In this document: in pieces, positions 19,899-28,997 of the stretch | How positions within the stretch are numbered: the first letter of the stretch is position 1 | Layout: each line of letters opens with the position of its first letter | From: Hondaea fermentalgiana | Taxonomy: Eukaryota > Sar > Bigyra > Thraustochytrida > Thraustochytriidae | Reading direction: 5' to 3' | Assembly (NCBI GenBank): GCA_014084085.1 | Contig: NPFB01000115.1 | Coordinates: 171,054-235,053, forward strand | Length of the DNA: 64,000 nt | Notes under the pieces: model-generated | Database searches by the model: none | What the model was told of the DNA's origin: nothing | The model's input: only the letters and a program-made list of their open reading frames with translations | Program-made: the position numbers and the translations under genes

Positions 19899-19989
19899 GG
19901 GAAAGAAAGAAAGAAAGAAAGAAAGAAAGAGGGGAGGGAAAAGAAGAAAAGAAGAAAAGAAGAAAAGAAAGAAAGAAAGAAAGGAAGAG
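19899..19989. repeat. 91-base uninterrupted polypurine tract (GAAA/GAAAA repeats)
   Basis: This stretch contains only A and G on the plus strand, built from GAAA and AGAAA units. Such mirror-like purine tracts can form triplex (H-) DNA. It lies about 0.9 kb upstream of the ARM-BTB start codon. Confidence 0.9.
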
Positions 19990-20851
19990 CGGGCAGCGAG
20001 TGCGAGGCCGCGCAAGTGGGGAAAGCCCGTATACCCCAGTGTGGCGGCGCGGCGCAAGTGGCCCTCCGCCGTGTCTTTTTCAAACCCCGAACTCTGGCCG
20101 CCTCGCAGTCTTCGGTCATTCATACGTTCAAAGCACACTCGCCAGCAGCTAGCTCCGCGCGCACGCACCCGCCCGCGCGCGAGGAGACGACTCGCGGCTG
20201 CACGCACGCGCGCACGCGCGCACGCACGGACGCAGCGCCGAGCGCCGGACGCCTTCGCGCGCCCGCTCCGTCGCACGGACGCGACCGCCCGGGAGGTCCT
20301 GGCGCGCCGCGGATTTGGTTTCAAAACGAGCACACGAAACAGTAGCGACCACTCGCGCGCGCTCCCCCGCGTGCCCTTCTGCCTGCGTCTGCACGCCTGC
20401 CCGCGCGCAGAAGCAGCAGCCAGCTCTCCCCACGCCCTCGCCGGTTTCCCCCCCGCCGCGCACCGCTCCCGTCGCGCCCGCGAGGCCTAGCGAGCTCGCC
20501 TGCAACAAGACACGGTCCGAGATCAAGACCGAGACGAGGACGAGGAGGCCCTGACGTGATCGAGTCGAGACCGGTCTTTGTCAGTCAGTCAGCACACAAA
20601 GCAAGCGAGCAAGCAAGCAGACCAGCGCTTGTTCTCCTTCTTCCGCTTTCGCCCGCTTTCCTCACGCATTGCGAGGCGGAGGGAGACAGAGAGACAGACG
20701 AAGAAGCCTCGCCCCGCTGCTTTTTCCCCTCTCCTTGACGGCCCCCAGCAGCAGCAGCTTCCGGCTCCCCCTCAGCAAGGACCGCAAGCAAGCCAGCAAG
20801 CCAAGACCAAAGCCTGAATCGCAAAAGAGCGCGGTCAGTCAAGAAGGAACA

Positions 20852-20885
<34 letters not shown>

Positions 20886-20911
20886 CGGACGAGGACGAGG
20901 ACGCGCGCACG

Positions 20912-23900
20912 ATGCTGACGAGGCGGAGCAGGAGACAGGCCGAGGCCGCAGAGGTAGACGACGACACCCTGGTCGCGGTGGCGGCCGCACCAAACCAGCG
21001 CGCATCGCGCGTGCGCACCCGCGCGAGCCGCTCGCGAGCACACACGGCCGCCAGCCAGGAGACCGCCGCAGAAGACCACCAGCACGAGCACCAACAGCAG
21101 CACCAGCGACAAGGCACTAACCAGGCGTCAGCAGCATCAACCGCAGCACCAGCAGGTCGGGCCACACGCAGGCGACGCGTCTCCCGCGAACCGCCCGCAA
21201 GAAGCATGCGTGGAACGCTTGAAGCAAACGCGAACGCCGCAGACACGACACACCACCACCACCCCCTACAACAACAACGACGTGAAGCAGAGACAGACGC
21301 GGTCAACCGTGACCAGAACGTGAGCAACATGGAGGTACAAGATGATCGAGATGGTAATGCAGTTGACTCAAACGCAGACTCCGAAATTCTCCCAGGAACG
21401 CCCGACATGCAAGCTCTCGTGATTTCAAGGGAAATGGTCGGCCTCGCACAAAACGATTTTAGTCGCCACGTCCTTCTCGAAGACCCACACATGTCCCGAT
21501 TTGAGTCTCTTCTTGTTTCCAAACGTGCACAGATTCGGTTTAATGCACTCCGGTGTTTGCGAGATTTGTGTGATAGTATCAACGGTAGGTATCGTGTCGT
21601 GGAGCAGGGCCTCGTGCCCGTCATCCTAAGTGTGCTCGGTCAGTGTGGCCATCTCGTTGAGCATCAGAGACTCTGTTTGCAAATCATTCGGGGCCTCTCC
21701 TTGATCGAATTCGGTCGTGAAGAACTCGTGCAGCATGCAACCGTCAGCATGCTCGTCAAGCTCATTCGTTCCCCAGATGACGATGTACGCTGCAGCGCAC
21801 TTCGGGCCACCTTCAATCTCTCTGTGGTTAATGTTCGCATCCGACAGTCCATTGTCGACTGTGGTGCACTTCCCTTTCTCATCGAAGCTTCCCAGGTCCC
21901 CTCAGACGGACAGTGCGCTGCAGTCGGCACACTCGCGAACTTGGCCACTGAAGTCGACATCAAGCGCGCCATTGTTCGCAAGTACAACGGTCTCAAGCCC
22001 CTTCTCGGTCTTCTTCGGTCCAATGACACCTCCATTCTCACGCATGCTTGCCGTGCGCTCTTTGCCATTGCCGCCAACGACGAGAACAAGCTGGCCATCA
22101 CCCACGAAGGTGGTCTTCCGCTTTTGCTCGACTGCATGAATTCGGTATGCGATGCTGTTCGCATGAACGCCGCCGGCGCTCTCGCCAATCTTGCGATCCA
22201 CCCGGTCAACAAGCTCAAACTCGTCGAGCGTGGTGCGCTCACCCATCTGCGTAACCTCGCCTTCTCGGGTAACTGCAAGATCCAGCGCCAGGTGGCTCGC
22301 TGCCTCTTTGCGCTCGCCGCACACGTGGAAAACCGCAAAGCCATTCTCGAGGAAAACTGTCTGGCTGCCCTTGTGCACCTTTTGCGCTCGGCGAACTTTG
22401 ACGTTCAGGTCAATGCAGCAGGCGCAATCGGCAACATTGCCATGACGGACGACTATAAGAGGCCCGTGGTTGACTCTGGTGCTCTTGTGCGCCTCATCGA
22501 GCTCGCTTCCATGCCGGACACACGCGTACAGCGCCAAGCCGCGCGTGCCATCTTCACGCTCACCGCCAAAGAGTTCTCCAAGCGAAAGCTTGCCGACAAC
22601 AATGGTCTTCCAGCACTCATCTTTCTCACAAAGTCTCGCAATGAGGATATTCAGCGCGACGCTGCAGGTGCTTTGGCCAACATGGCCATTGGTAGCGAGA
22701 ACAAGGACAAGATTGTTTCCCTGGGCGGACTCGAACCCCTTATCTCGCTGCTCCACTCCCCGACCGTGGCCGTGCAGCGTCAGTCTGCCCGCGCCATTTT
22801 TGCTCTCGCCGGCAACGCCAACAACCAGCTGGCCATTCTCAAGGCAGGGGGTCTCGACCCGCTCATCAACTTGCTGCTCTCAAAGAACGACGAAGTGCAA
22901 AAGCATGCAGCTGGCGCCATTGCCAACATGGCCAATCGCCATCCTGCTCGCGTTGTTCAGGGCGGCGCGCTGCGCATGCTTGTCGGCATCGTCCTCACGC
23001 ATCACTCGCTTGAGGTCCGTCGCCAGGCTGCGCGCGCTGTCTTTAACCTCACTCCCCCCTGCAATCGCCGCGGGCAAATGGTCCTCACGCCGTATGCTGG
23101 CGTTGCTGGCGAGCAGCAGCGTGTCCGTCATGAAATGCGCGCTCTCTTTGAGACCGTCCTCGCGGCGAACGTCACTGCGCCGACTTACCAGAGACCCATT
23201 GCGAAACAACGCAACACGGATTCTTGTGCTGCCGATGATACAGATGAAGAGGAAGAATTCAGCCGCTGTATCCAGCAGCAGCAGCAGCAGCAGCAGTTCC
23301 GCCAGAGCGGTGTCGGTGCCGGTGAAAACCGTGGTCGCAAGCGCTCGTGTGATGATCTCCTCGCCAACGTCGATACGTCCTCTCTGCGCGGGAGCACTGG
23401 CAAGCGCCAGAGCCTCGCCTACGACATTATCGTTTCCGTACCCATTAGTGACAATAGTACCACGGAAACCGCACTCGCTGAGGACCAAAGCGAAATGTAC
23501 ATGGAGACCGAGGGCCAACAGCAAATTCGTCTCTCTTCTGACGCTTCTAGCGACGAAGAAGAAAAGTACGCCGATGTCGCGCATCCGACCTCGCGTCGTC
23601 AGTCTGGTCGTGCTCGTACGCGTGCGGGCGTCAAGTCCATGTCCAATCAAGGCGCGGGGCGCGGCGTCTCCATGGGAGGCAATGGGCCTTCGAGCCGCCG
23701 CTCCACGGCGACCACAGCGTACATGGACTTTTCTGGCCATGCAGCGATTCTGAGTGCGCGCTGCGATTTGATTGCTGCGCTTGTTGACCAAAAAATGCGC
23801 AAGCTCAGTCGCGGTGCGCAGAAACGCCGCAAGGGTGCAGAGGCCGTGCACACCAAGACTTTTTCAGAGATTGGCGAGGATCCCATGACGGATGACGAAG

Positions 23901-25231
23901 ATGAGAACACCGAGGAAGAGTGCCCCGCGACGCAAAAGATGCACATTGTTATTCCTGAGCACCTGGCCTTTCCGCGCGAAGTCTGGCTTGCCTTCATGGA
24001 ATACTTGTACACTGATTCTGTGCGCAAGCATGCGCAAGTGCTCCGATGTGACGCAGACGTGGCACATCGTCTTGCTACTCTGTCCCTCAACGTCAGTCTG
24101 CCTCGTCTGTGCTGCTTTTGCCTCGAGCTTTGTCCAAGCATTGCAACCCGCAACCCCGCCTTTCGCGAGACAACTGGCGACAAGGCGCGCGAATCTACCT
24201 GGGTTCGGGATCTCAGCAAACTTCTTCCGGAGACTGTGACGGAGAGTCAGCGCCGCCGCAAAGGTCTTGGGCCAATTAGTGCCGTACCGGACTTTTCGGA
24301 CATTGACGTTTGCCTGGACCCGGCGTTCCAGCAGCAAGGTGGAGCGTACTCGCGCAGCCCGCGCGCTGCGGCTGCGGCGGTGCTCACGGGTACCTTGCCG
24401 GGGCCCTTTCTTCCCTGTGAAAGACCTGCCTCGATGCCGGTCTTGCCAGTCATTGACAGCAAGGGCTTTGGGGCCATGAGTCTCGGCCACCGAGATGCCC
24501 TCGATCAAGATCTCTCGGGCCATACTTCGCCCAAGCGAATCAAGACGGACCGCCATTCCCACCAGCCGGCGGGGGGGCTCTTTTCTCTGCGTGGAAGGTT
24601 TGCGGCACACAAGGTCATTCTCGCGGCTCGCTGCGCATACTTTAAGGCACAGTTCGGCTCCAATGCACGCTGGAAGGATGCTTCGGCACCAACGGTCCGC
24701 TTTTCGGCTTCGCAGCAAGCGCTTCGTATCTTTTTGCGGTACTTGTACTGCGGTACGGACCCGGAAATCACCGCAGCGCTTTCGGAGGATCCCTCGGTGA
24801 CGCTCGAGGTCTTGGTGGTCGCCAATGAGTACAATCTAGATGGCTTGCAGCTTCTCTGCGAATCTTTGCTCATTGGCTTTGTTGATGAGAACACTGTCTT
24901 TGTGCTCCTTCAGGAGCTCGAGCTTGTGCATGCGCCGCTTCTCCGATGCATCTGTCTTTCGTATCTCCTTGAGACGAAGAACCACGAAGTTCCCGCTGCG
25001 GCATTGACTGCGATGCCGCGTGACTCCCTGACTGCGGAGATCAACGGTCAGTCGTTTGATGTACAATTCCTGCAATCTTTGGCGCAGGAGCTGCACGCTA
25101 CGGGTGTCAAGTGGGGTTTCCTGGCCTCGGATAGCGAGGCGCCCAGCTTTCCCGAGCACAAGCTCAAGCAAAAGAGCATCAAGGACTACTTTAACCGGAA
25201 CACGGCCGATCCGCGCGTTGAGCACTGCTGA
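20912..25231 (+). CDS. Armadillo-repeat plus BTB protein (ARIA/ABAP1-like) with C-terminal PIP-box
   Basis: The protein is about 1439 residues from the ATG at 20912; the frame is open further upstream but has no ATG. The N-terminal 170 residues are disordered and His/Gln/Arg-rich. A long ARM array (about 175-715) carries repeats such as AAGALANMAIGSENKDKIVS and VQRQSARAIFALA. A disordered segment with a Gln run follows. A degenerate BTB (about 937-1070) carries an acidic insert. A second BTB (about 1223-1325, RGRFAAHKVILAARCAYFKA) is clearer. ARM-BTB proteins act as adaptors; plant ABAP1 binds pre-replication factors and ARIA binds ABF2, and BTBs often recruit Cullin-3. Residues 1420-1427 read QKSIKDYF, a consensus PCNA-interacting peptide. 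The PCNA link is inferred from the motif. Confidence 0.88.
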   Translation: MLTRRSRRQAEAAEVDDDTLVAVAAAPNQRASRVRTRASRSRAHTAASQETAAEDHQHEHQQQHQRQGTNQASAASTAAPAGRATRRRRVSREPPARSMRGTLEANANAADTTHHHHPLQQQRREAETDAVNRDQNVSNMEVQDDRDGNAVDSNADSEILPGTPDMQALVISREMVGLAQNDFSRHVLLEDPHMSRFESLLVSKRAQIRFNALRCLRDLCDSINGRYRVVEQGLVPVILSVLGQCGHLVEHQRLCLQIIRGLSLIEFGREELVQHATVSMLVKLIRSPDDDVRCSALRATFNLSVVNVRIRQSIVDCGALPFLIEASQVPSDGQCAAVGTLANLATEVDIKRAIVRKYNGLKPLLGLLRSNDTSILTHACRALFAIAANDENKLAITHEGGLPLLLDCMNSVCDAVRMNAAGALANLAIHPVNKLKLVERGALTHLRNLAFSGNCKIQRQVARCLFALAAHVENRKAILEENCLAALVHLLRSANFDVQVNAAGAIGNIAMTDDYKRPVVDSGALVRLIELASMPDTRVQRQAARAIFTLTAKEFSKRKLADNNGLPALIFLTKSRNEDIQRDAAGALANMAIGSENKDKIVSLGGLEPLISLLHSPTVAVQRQSARAIFALAGNANNQLAILKAGGLDPLINLLLSKNDEVQKHAAGAIANMANRHPARVVQGGALRMLVGIVLTHHSLEVRRQAARAVFNLTPPCNRRGQMVLTPYAGVAGEQQRVRHEMRALFETVLAANVTAPTYQRPIAKQRNTDSCAADDTDEEEEFSRCIQQQQQQQQFRQSGVGAGENRGRKRSCDDLLANVDTSSLRGSTGKRQSLAYDIIVSVPISDNSTTETALAEDQSEMYMETEGQQQIRLSSDASSDEEEKYADVAHPTSRRQSGRARTRAGVKSMSNQGAGRGVSMGGNGPSSRRSTATTAYMDFSGHAAILSARCDLIAALVDQKMRKLSRGAQKRRKGAEAVHTKTFSEIGEDPMTDDEDENTEEECPATQKMHIVIPEHLAFPREVWLAFMEYLYTDSVRKHAQVLRCDADVAHRLATLSLNVSLPRLCCFCLELCPSIATRNPAFRETTGDKARESTWVRDLSKLLPETVTESQRRRKGLGPISAVPDFSDIDVCLDPAFQQQGGAYSRSPRAAAAAVLTGTLPGPFLPCERPASMPVLPVIDSKGFGAMSLGHRDALDQDLSGHTSPKRIKTDRHSHQPAGGLFSLRGRFAAHKVILAARCAYFKAQFGSNARWKDASAPTVRFSASQQALRIFLRYLYCGTDPEITAALSEDPSVTLEVLVVANEYNLDGLQLLCESLLIGFVDENTVFVLLQELELVHAPLLRCICLSYLLETKNHEVPAAALTAMPRDSLTAEINGQSFDVQFLQSLAQELHATGVKWGFLASDSEAPSFPEHKLKQKSIKDYFNRNTADPRVEHC
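25169..25192 (+). other. PIP-box coding segment (QKSIKDYF)
   Basis: The segment encodes Q-x-x-I-x-x-Y-F, flanked by basic residues (KLK before, NRN after), 12 residues from the protein end. It fits the PCNA-binding consensus Q-x-x-[VILM]-x-x-[FYW]-[FYW]. It lacks the Thr-Asp pair needed for a Cdt2-type PIP degron. Confidence 0.7.
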
Positions 25232-25655
25232 GGACGTCGAATGGGTAAAGAGTCTCTGGGAGAAGAAGAGAAGAAAAGAAGCGAAGGGAATGAGATCTGA
25301 AGACGAAGGCCAAGACGAAAGTCATGACTTGCACTAGGCAAGATCGAGTCGTGTGTTTCGACGTTTTCATTCTTTTCCTTTTCAGATGAAAAGAGAGGGA
25401 GACTGGACCAGCAAAGGTAATTACTCTGGCGGGCTAGTCGGTCGGCATGCGCGTGAGAAATGAAGCAAAAAAGCAAATGGCTATATACACAGCATGCCTC
25501 TTTCTCTCTCTGAAGCAAAGCACGAACCCGGCATCCAGGAAGGTGCTTCTTGTCAAAAAAGAAAAGAAAAAAAGTATCAAACAGTTCAAATGGAAAAGTG
25601 AAACCAATGTTTTTGTAAATTTGTCATGTTTTCAGCTGAGGTGCTTTTTTAGGTT
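25232..25655. other. Convergent intergenic region
   Basis: About 0.42 kb lies between the convergent ARM-BTB and ALG3 genes. It is A-rich in its right half and should hold both 3' UTRs. No gene is seen. Confidence 0.5.
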
Positions 25656-26936
25656 CTATGCCTTCTTGGCTCGAGATTCTCCATCTCGCAAAGTAGAAGG
25701 TGGCTTAATCCAGAGTCTGAGCAAGAGTAAGAGATGAGTTGCCTGCAAGAGACCACTCGACAATGGCGTCGCCGGGTACACGTTGTAGCAGACTTCGATC
25801 GTCACGCACACAAGAACAGCCACAACGACATTGGCCTTGCTAGCGTATGCGAGAAAGGCCAGCGAGTGAAAATACCACGAGTAAAACTGGTAGTGCATGC
25901 TCCGCGCAAAGGCGATGCCAATAAAATTGCTCGTGAGCAGCGTTGTTGTCACGTGCATCTTCCAATCGTGTGCGGGAACACGCGTCGATACGAGCGGAGC
26001 GCGCATCGGAGAAGCAAGACTTGAGCGAACGAGACCGAGAAGGCCGCCCTTGTGCGAAGCCGCAAAATGACGCTGACCAAAAGCCAGCCACGTGAGAAGC
26101 GTTGCAGACAAGAGTCCGAGCGCGAGTTCTTTACGTACAAAGGTTTCTGGATCGAGAAACTTAAAGTTGACTGTCCATTTGAACATAAAGACGCGCCCAA
26201 GCTCAAAGGCGCGGTCCATGTAGCCAGCGGCATTGGCACGTAAGAATGGAAACGCAACCGCGACCTGGGTACCCACGCAGAGCGCCGCGTGACCCAAAGA
26301 GGCAGTGAGGCCGATTGACTCGAGGAGCAGGACTGCCACACCCGGCGCGAATAGGAGAATATTCATCTTGACGCTGAGAGCTGCACTAAAGAGGAGGGTT
26401 CCAAGAATCCAGCGGCGGCGGACGTACAGAAAAAGGGCGGCGTACATGATGACCATGGCGATACCATCGTTAAAGAGTCGCAAGACAAAAATGGAGTGCA
26501 CGCGGCGAGAAATGACGACCATCGGGCCAACCCAGAACGGGACCCTGCGCGCGTCTTTGGCGGCATCTGGCTGATAGTAGATGGCTCCGAGGACGAGGAA
26601 AACGAGCAAGGCATGGAGCCCAGCAAAAAGGATTTGCGCGGGCAAAAGGTCGGTGCCGCCTCGCGTGAGCTCACGGATTGCCATGTATATCCATACAAAG
26701 CCTGCTGGGTACACGAGCGGGCCCGTGTCTCCCCTGAGCTTGGTGTAGTCCCACTCGTCGTGCAGGAGTGGGCCCTCCACTTCCTGCATGTACGCTTTGA
26801 AGTCGATCTCTGTGTATGGGACGAAACGAATAATAGCCAAGCTCAGCGCGAGGTCCGCGGCAGCGGCAAGCGTCCACCACCACCATTTGGTGCTCGCATC
26901 GTCAAGCGCTGCGCGTGTCCGTGCAACAAAGCTCAT
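25656..26936 (-). CDS. ALG3: Dol-P-Man:Man5GlcNAc2-PP-Dol alpha-1,3-mannosyltransferase (ALG3, GT58)
   Basis: The 426-residue polytopic membrane protein carries the ALG3 signature FVPYTEIDFKAYMQEVEGPL, followed by DEWDYTKLRGDTGPLVYPAG near the N-terminus. In the family this loop faces the ER lumen and holds catalytic acidic residues. Several hydrophobic segments follow, for example MVIMYAALFLYV and NILLFAPGVAVLLLES, and late ones include the SMHYQFYSWYFHSLAFLAYA block. ALG3 transfers the sixth mannose, the first from dolichol-phosphate-mannose, onto the lipid-linked oligosaccharide for N-glycosylation. Its length matches yeast and human homologues (about 440-460). There is no obvious C-terminal KKxx signal; the end is SRAKKA. 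Confidence 0.93.
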   Translation of the reverse strand: MSFVARTRAALDDASTKWWWWTLAAAADLALSLAIIRFVPYTEIDFKAYMQEVEGPLLHDEWDYTKLRGDTGPLVYPAGFVWIYMAIRELTRGGTDLLPAQILFAGLHALLVFLVLGAIYYQPDAAKDARRVPFWVGPMVVISRRVHSIFVLRLFNDGIAMVIMYAALFLYVRRRWILGTLLFSAALSVKMNILLFAPGVAVLLLESIGLTASLGHAALCVGTQVAVAFPFLRANAAGYMDRAFELGRVFMFKWTVNFKFLDPETFVRKELALGLLSATLLTWLAFGQRHFAASHKGGLLGLVRSSLASPMRAPLVSTRVPAHDWKMHVTTTLLTSNFIGIAFARSMHYQFYSWYFHSLAFLAYASKANVVVAVLVCVTIEVCYNVYPATPLSSGLLQATHLLLLLRLWIKPPSTLRDGESRAKKA

Positions 26937-27341
26937 CGTTGGTTCGCGCTTGCGTCAATGCAATTTCGTTTTCTTCGCCAGCCTGGGTAGGCCAAGATGG
27001 GTTGCGCAGATCATGCGATATCTTTGCTTCGCGACGTTCGCTCGTGGCTTGACGCAAATTTTCCATCAAGTCTTGCTTGTAGCTAGCTGCACAGGGTTTG
27101 GCTGCCGAGATGAAGTCTTGGAGCCTGACGAGGAAGTCTCATCGGCGAAGCGTTCGTGCGAAACTCGAATTCACGAGGATATTCTGATCTTTTTTCTCAA
27201 AAGCAAAACGAGGAAATGGGTGCATTTTGCATTTTGCATTTTTCATTCTGATCAAGAAACAAAGCGAGCAAGAAAAGAGAAACAAACAAAGGAGAGAAGA
27301 AAAAAAAAAAAGACGCAAAAGGAAAGGTTTGCAGACAATCT
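26937..27341. other. Intergenic region, probable ALG3 promoter
   Basis: About 0.4 kb separates the ALG3 ATG from the 3' end of the CBS gene. It includes an A-rich stretch near 27262-27325. No gene is seen. Confidence 0.5.
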
Positions 27342-28448
27342 CTACCCTGAAATGAGGAGCTTGGCGATATCAGAGACGCTGACGACGCCGAGAGGCGTGC
27401 GCGACTCGTCGCAGACAAAGACGCGATGCTTCTTGGTGAGCGCAAGTTTACTGATAATTTTGCGAATGGGTGTGTCAATGCGCACGACGACGGCGGGAGC
27501 TCGCGTGATGCCCTCCTTGTTGGAGGCCGTGAGCTCGACCATGGAAACAAAGTCACCGCAGTTGAGGTCCATGAGGGCGAGAGACTCGCGACCGCCCGCT
27601 TTGACCTTGGCGGCCTCATCCTGAATGCTGACGGGCTTTTCACCATCCGTTCGCTTCGTCTGTTCGGCCGTGAGACGCTGCAAGGCAGCCTCCTCCATGC
27701 TGCCAAAGAGGCGAATATCCTTTGTGGTGATGGAGCTGAGCAGCTTTCCCTCCTCGTCGAGAACACCAACTGCGCTGACGCCATTCTCAATAATCAGACG
27801 AAAGGCGTCCTTGGCCAGTTGCGTCTCGGACTCCACGGTGAGGACATCACGCATCCCAAAGCCGCCCGAATTCTTGGGCGTCTTGGAAAAGACCTCGGGC
27901 AGCTCCTCGCCGTTAGCTTCCATCTCTTTGAGCAGCTCGTTGAGCACATGGGTAACGTGTGACTGGGAGATGATCTTGGTAATGCGGCCGTCCTCGCCAA
28001 TAACGGGGACGCGGCGCGTCGAGGTCGCGAGGAGTGTCATGACCTCTTTCATTTCCGCATCCTCGGTAACGGGGTGCCAGGCGGCTCCAGCATCGACGCG
28101 ATCCTGGTCTTCTTCTTCGCTGTCAAAAATGCTGCCCACGAGCAACTCGGTGCAGTCCGGACTCGTGCTTCCCGATGTCGCGAGTCGCAGCGCAGTGGAC
28201 TTTTTCAGCATGGAGTCCGGGATGGCGGAGATGAGCAAATCTACGCTGTAGATGAGCGCAAGAGCGTCGGTGATGTCAAAGAACCCAAGGTACTTTCCAG
28301 CTTCATCGTCGTATACGGGCGCCGACAGGATCTTGTGTTGCACGAGTTGCCGGAAGGCGGCATCGACCGTATCCGTCTTCTTCACCTCCACGATCGCCTT
28401 GGACGCGAAAGGGAAGTCCCCTACCTTTTTCGTCGAAAAGAGGTCCAT
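27342..28448 (-). CDS. Four-CBS-domain protein, AMPK-gamma/SNF4-like
   Basis: The 368-residue protein is built almost wholly from two Bateman modules. CBS1 starts near residue 5 (VGDFPFASKAIVEVKKTDTV) and contains ILSAPVYDDEAGKYLGFFDI. CBS2 is at about 125-175, with VPVIGEDGRITKIISQSHV. CBS3 is at about 195-250, with GVSAVGVLDEEGKLLSSIT. CBS4 is at about 300-365, with HRVFVCDESRTPLGVVSVSD. Tandem CBS pairs bind adenine nucleotides. The layout fits the gamma subunit of SNF1/AMPK or a plant PV42-type relative, which sense energy charge. No kinase-binding N-terminal extension or AMPK-beta-binding motif is identifiable, so the AMPK role is inference. Confidence 0.8.
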   Translation of the reverse strand: MDLFSTKKVGDFPFASKAIVEVKKTDTVDAAFRQLVQHKILSAPVYDDEAGKYLGFFDITDALALIYSVDLLISAIPDSMLKKSTALRLATSGSTSPDCTELLVGSIFDSEEEDQDRVDAGAAWHPVTEDAEMKEVMTLLATSTRRVPVIGEDGRITKIISQSHVTHVLNELLKEMEANGEELPEVFSKTPKNSGGFGMRDVLTVESETQLAKDAFRLIIENGVSAVGVLDEEGKLLSSITTKDIRLFGSMEEAALQRLTAEQTKRTDGEKPVSIQDEAAKVKAGGRESLALMDLNCGDFVSMVELTASNKEGITRAPAVVVRIDTPIRKIISKLALTKKHRVFVCDESRTPLGVVSVSDIAKLLISG

Positions 28449-28950
28449 CTTGCGGTCCCTGCTCCTTTCCCTCCTGCTGCTCCTGCTCCCCGTGCGCGCA
28501 GCAAACAGCTGCAGCTGCCTGCCTGCAGCTGTTGCGCCGGGACGCGCCTCGGTTTCGAGTCCGCGCGCGCGGCGTGCTTCTCCTTCCGCTCCCTCCCGCC
28601 TGCGCGGGGGCCTGCGCGGGCTGCGCGGGCTCGGCTCGGCTGGGCTCGGCTCGGCTGCGCTGCGCTGCGCGGGGCTCGGCTCGGCTCTGCGCGTGCGGGT
28701 CGGGCGCGGAGGTTCGGGTTGCCTGTCTGTCGTCTGGTATCTATCTATCTATACGTATCTATCTATCTGGCTCTGCGAAGCACGCTAAGGGAAGCGGCCC
28801 AGGAAGCAGATTCGGGGGCCTGCGCAACGCGCGCAATCGGGGGCCCCGGCCGCTCTCACGAGCAGGGCCACGGCGCCGGCGGTGCACGCGGAGAGCGACG
28901 AGCAGAGCGGCTCCGGCGGCGAGAAAGGCCTGCTCGGCACGCCGGACGCG

Positions 28951-28981
<31 letters not shown>

Positions 28982-28997
28982 CGGCGGCGGCGGAAGG
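28449..28997. promoter_or_regulatory. Divergent promoter region with GCTCG and TATC repeats
   Basis: The 549 bases between divergent start codons contain degenerate GGCTC pentamers (28626-28690), a TATC/ATCT repeat (28740-28768) and a GGCA repeat (28951-28980). The repeats lie close to the dioxygenase start. No gene is seen. Confidence 0.45.

Larger units (their letters stand above)
15756..20911. other. 5.2 kb gene-free region, repeat-rich, containing a gap
   Basis: This is the longest stretch without a recognised gene. The left third (15756-17400) is of mixed composition with AT-rich patches. The middle holds a pentamer array interrupted by a gap. The right part (18770-20911) is strongly GC-rich and leads into the ARM-BTB gene. 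Open frames there have compositions typical of translated GC-rich spacer (Arg/Ala/Pro) and no motifs. A non-coding RNA or unusual spliced gene cannot be excluded. Confidence 0.5.

Noticed and set aside
20669..20911. N-terminal extension of the ARM-BTB protein with a Ser run
   Set aside because: It begins with TTG and is encoded by an AGC repeat; the first ATG is 20912.
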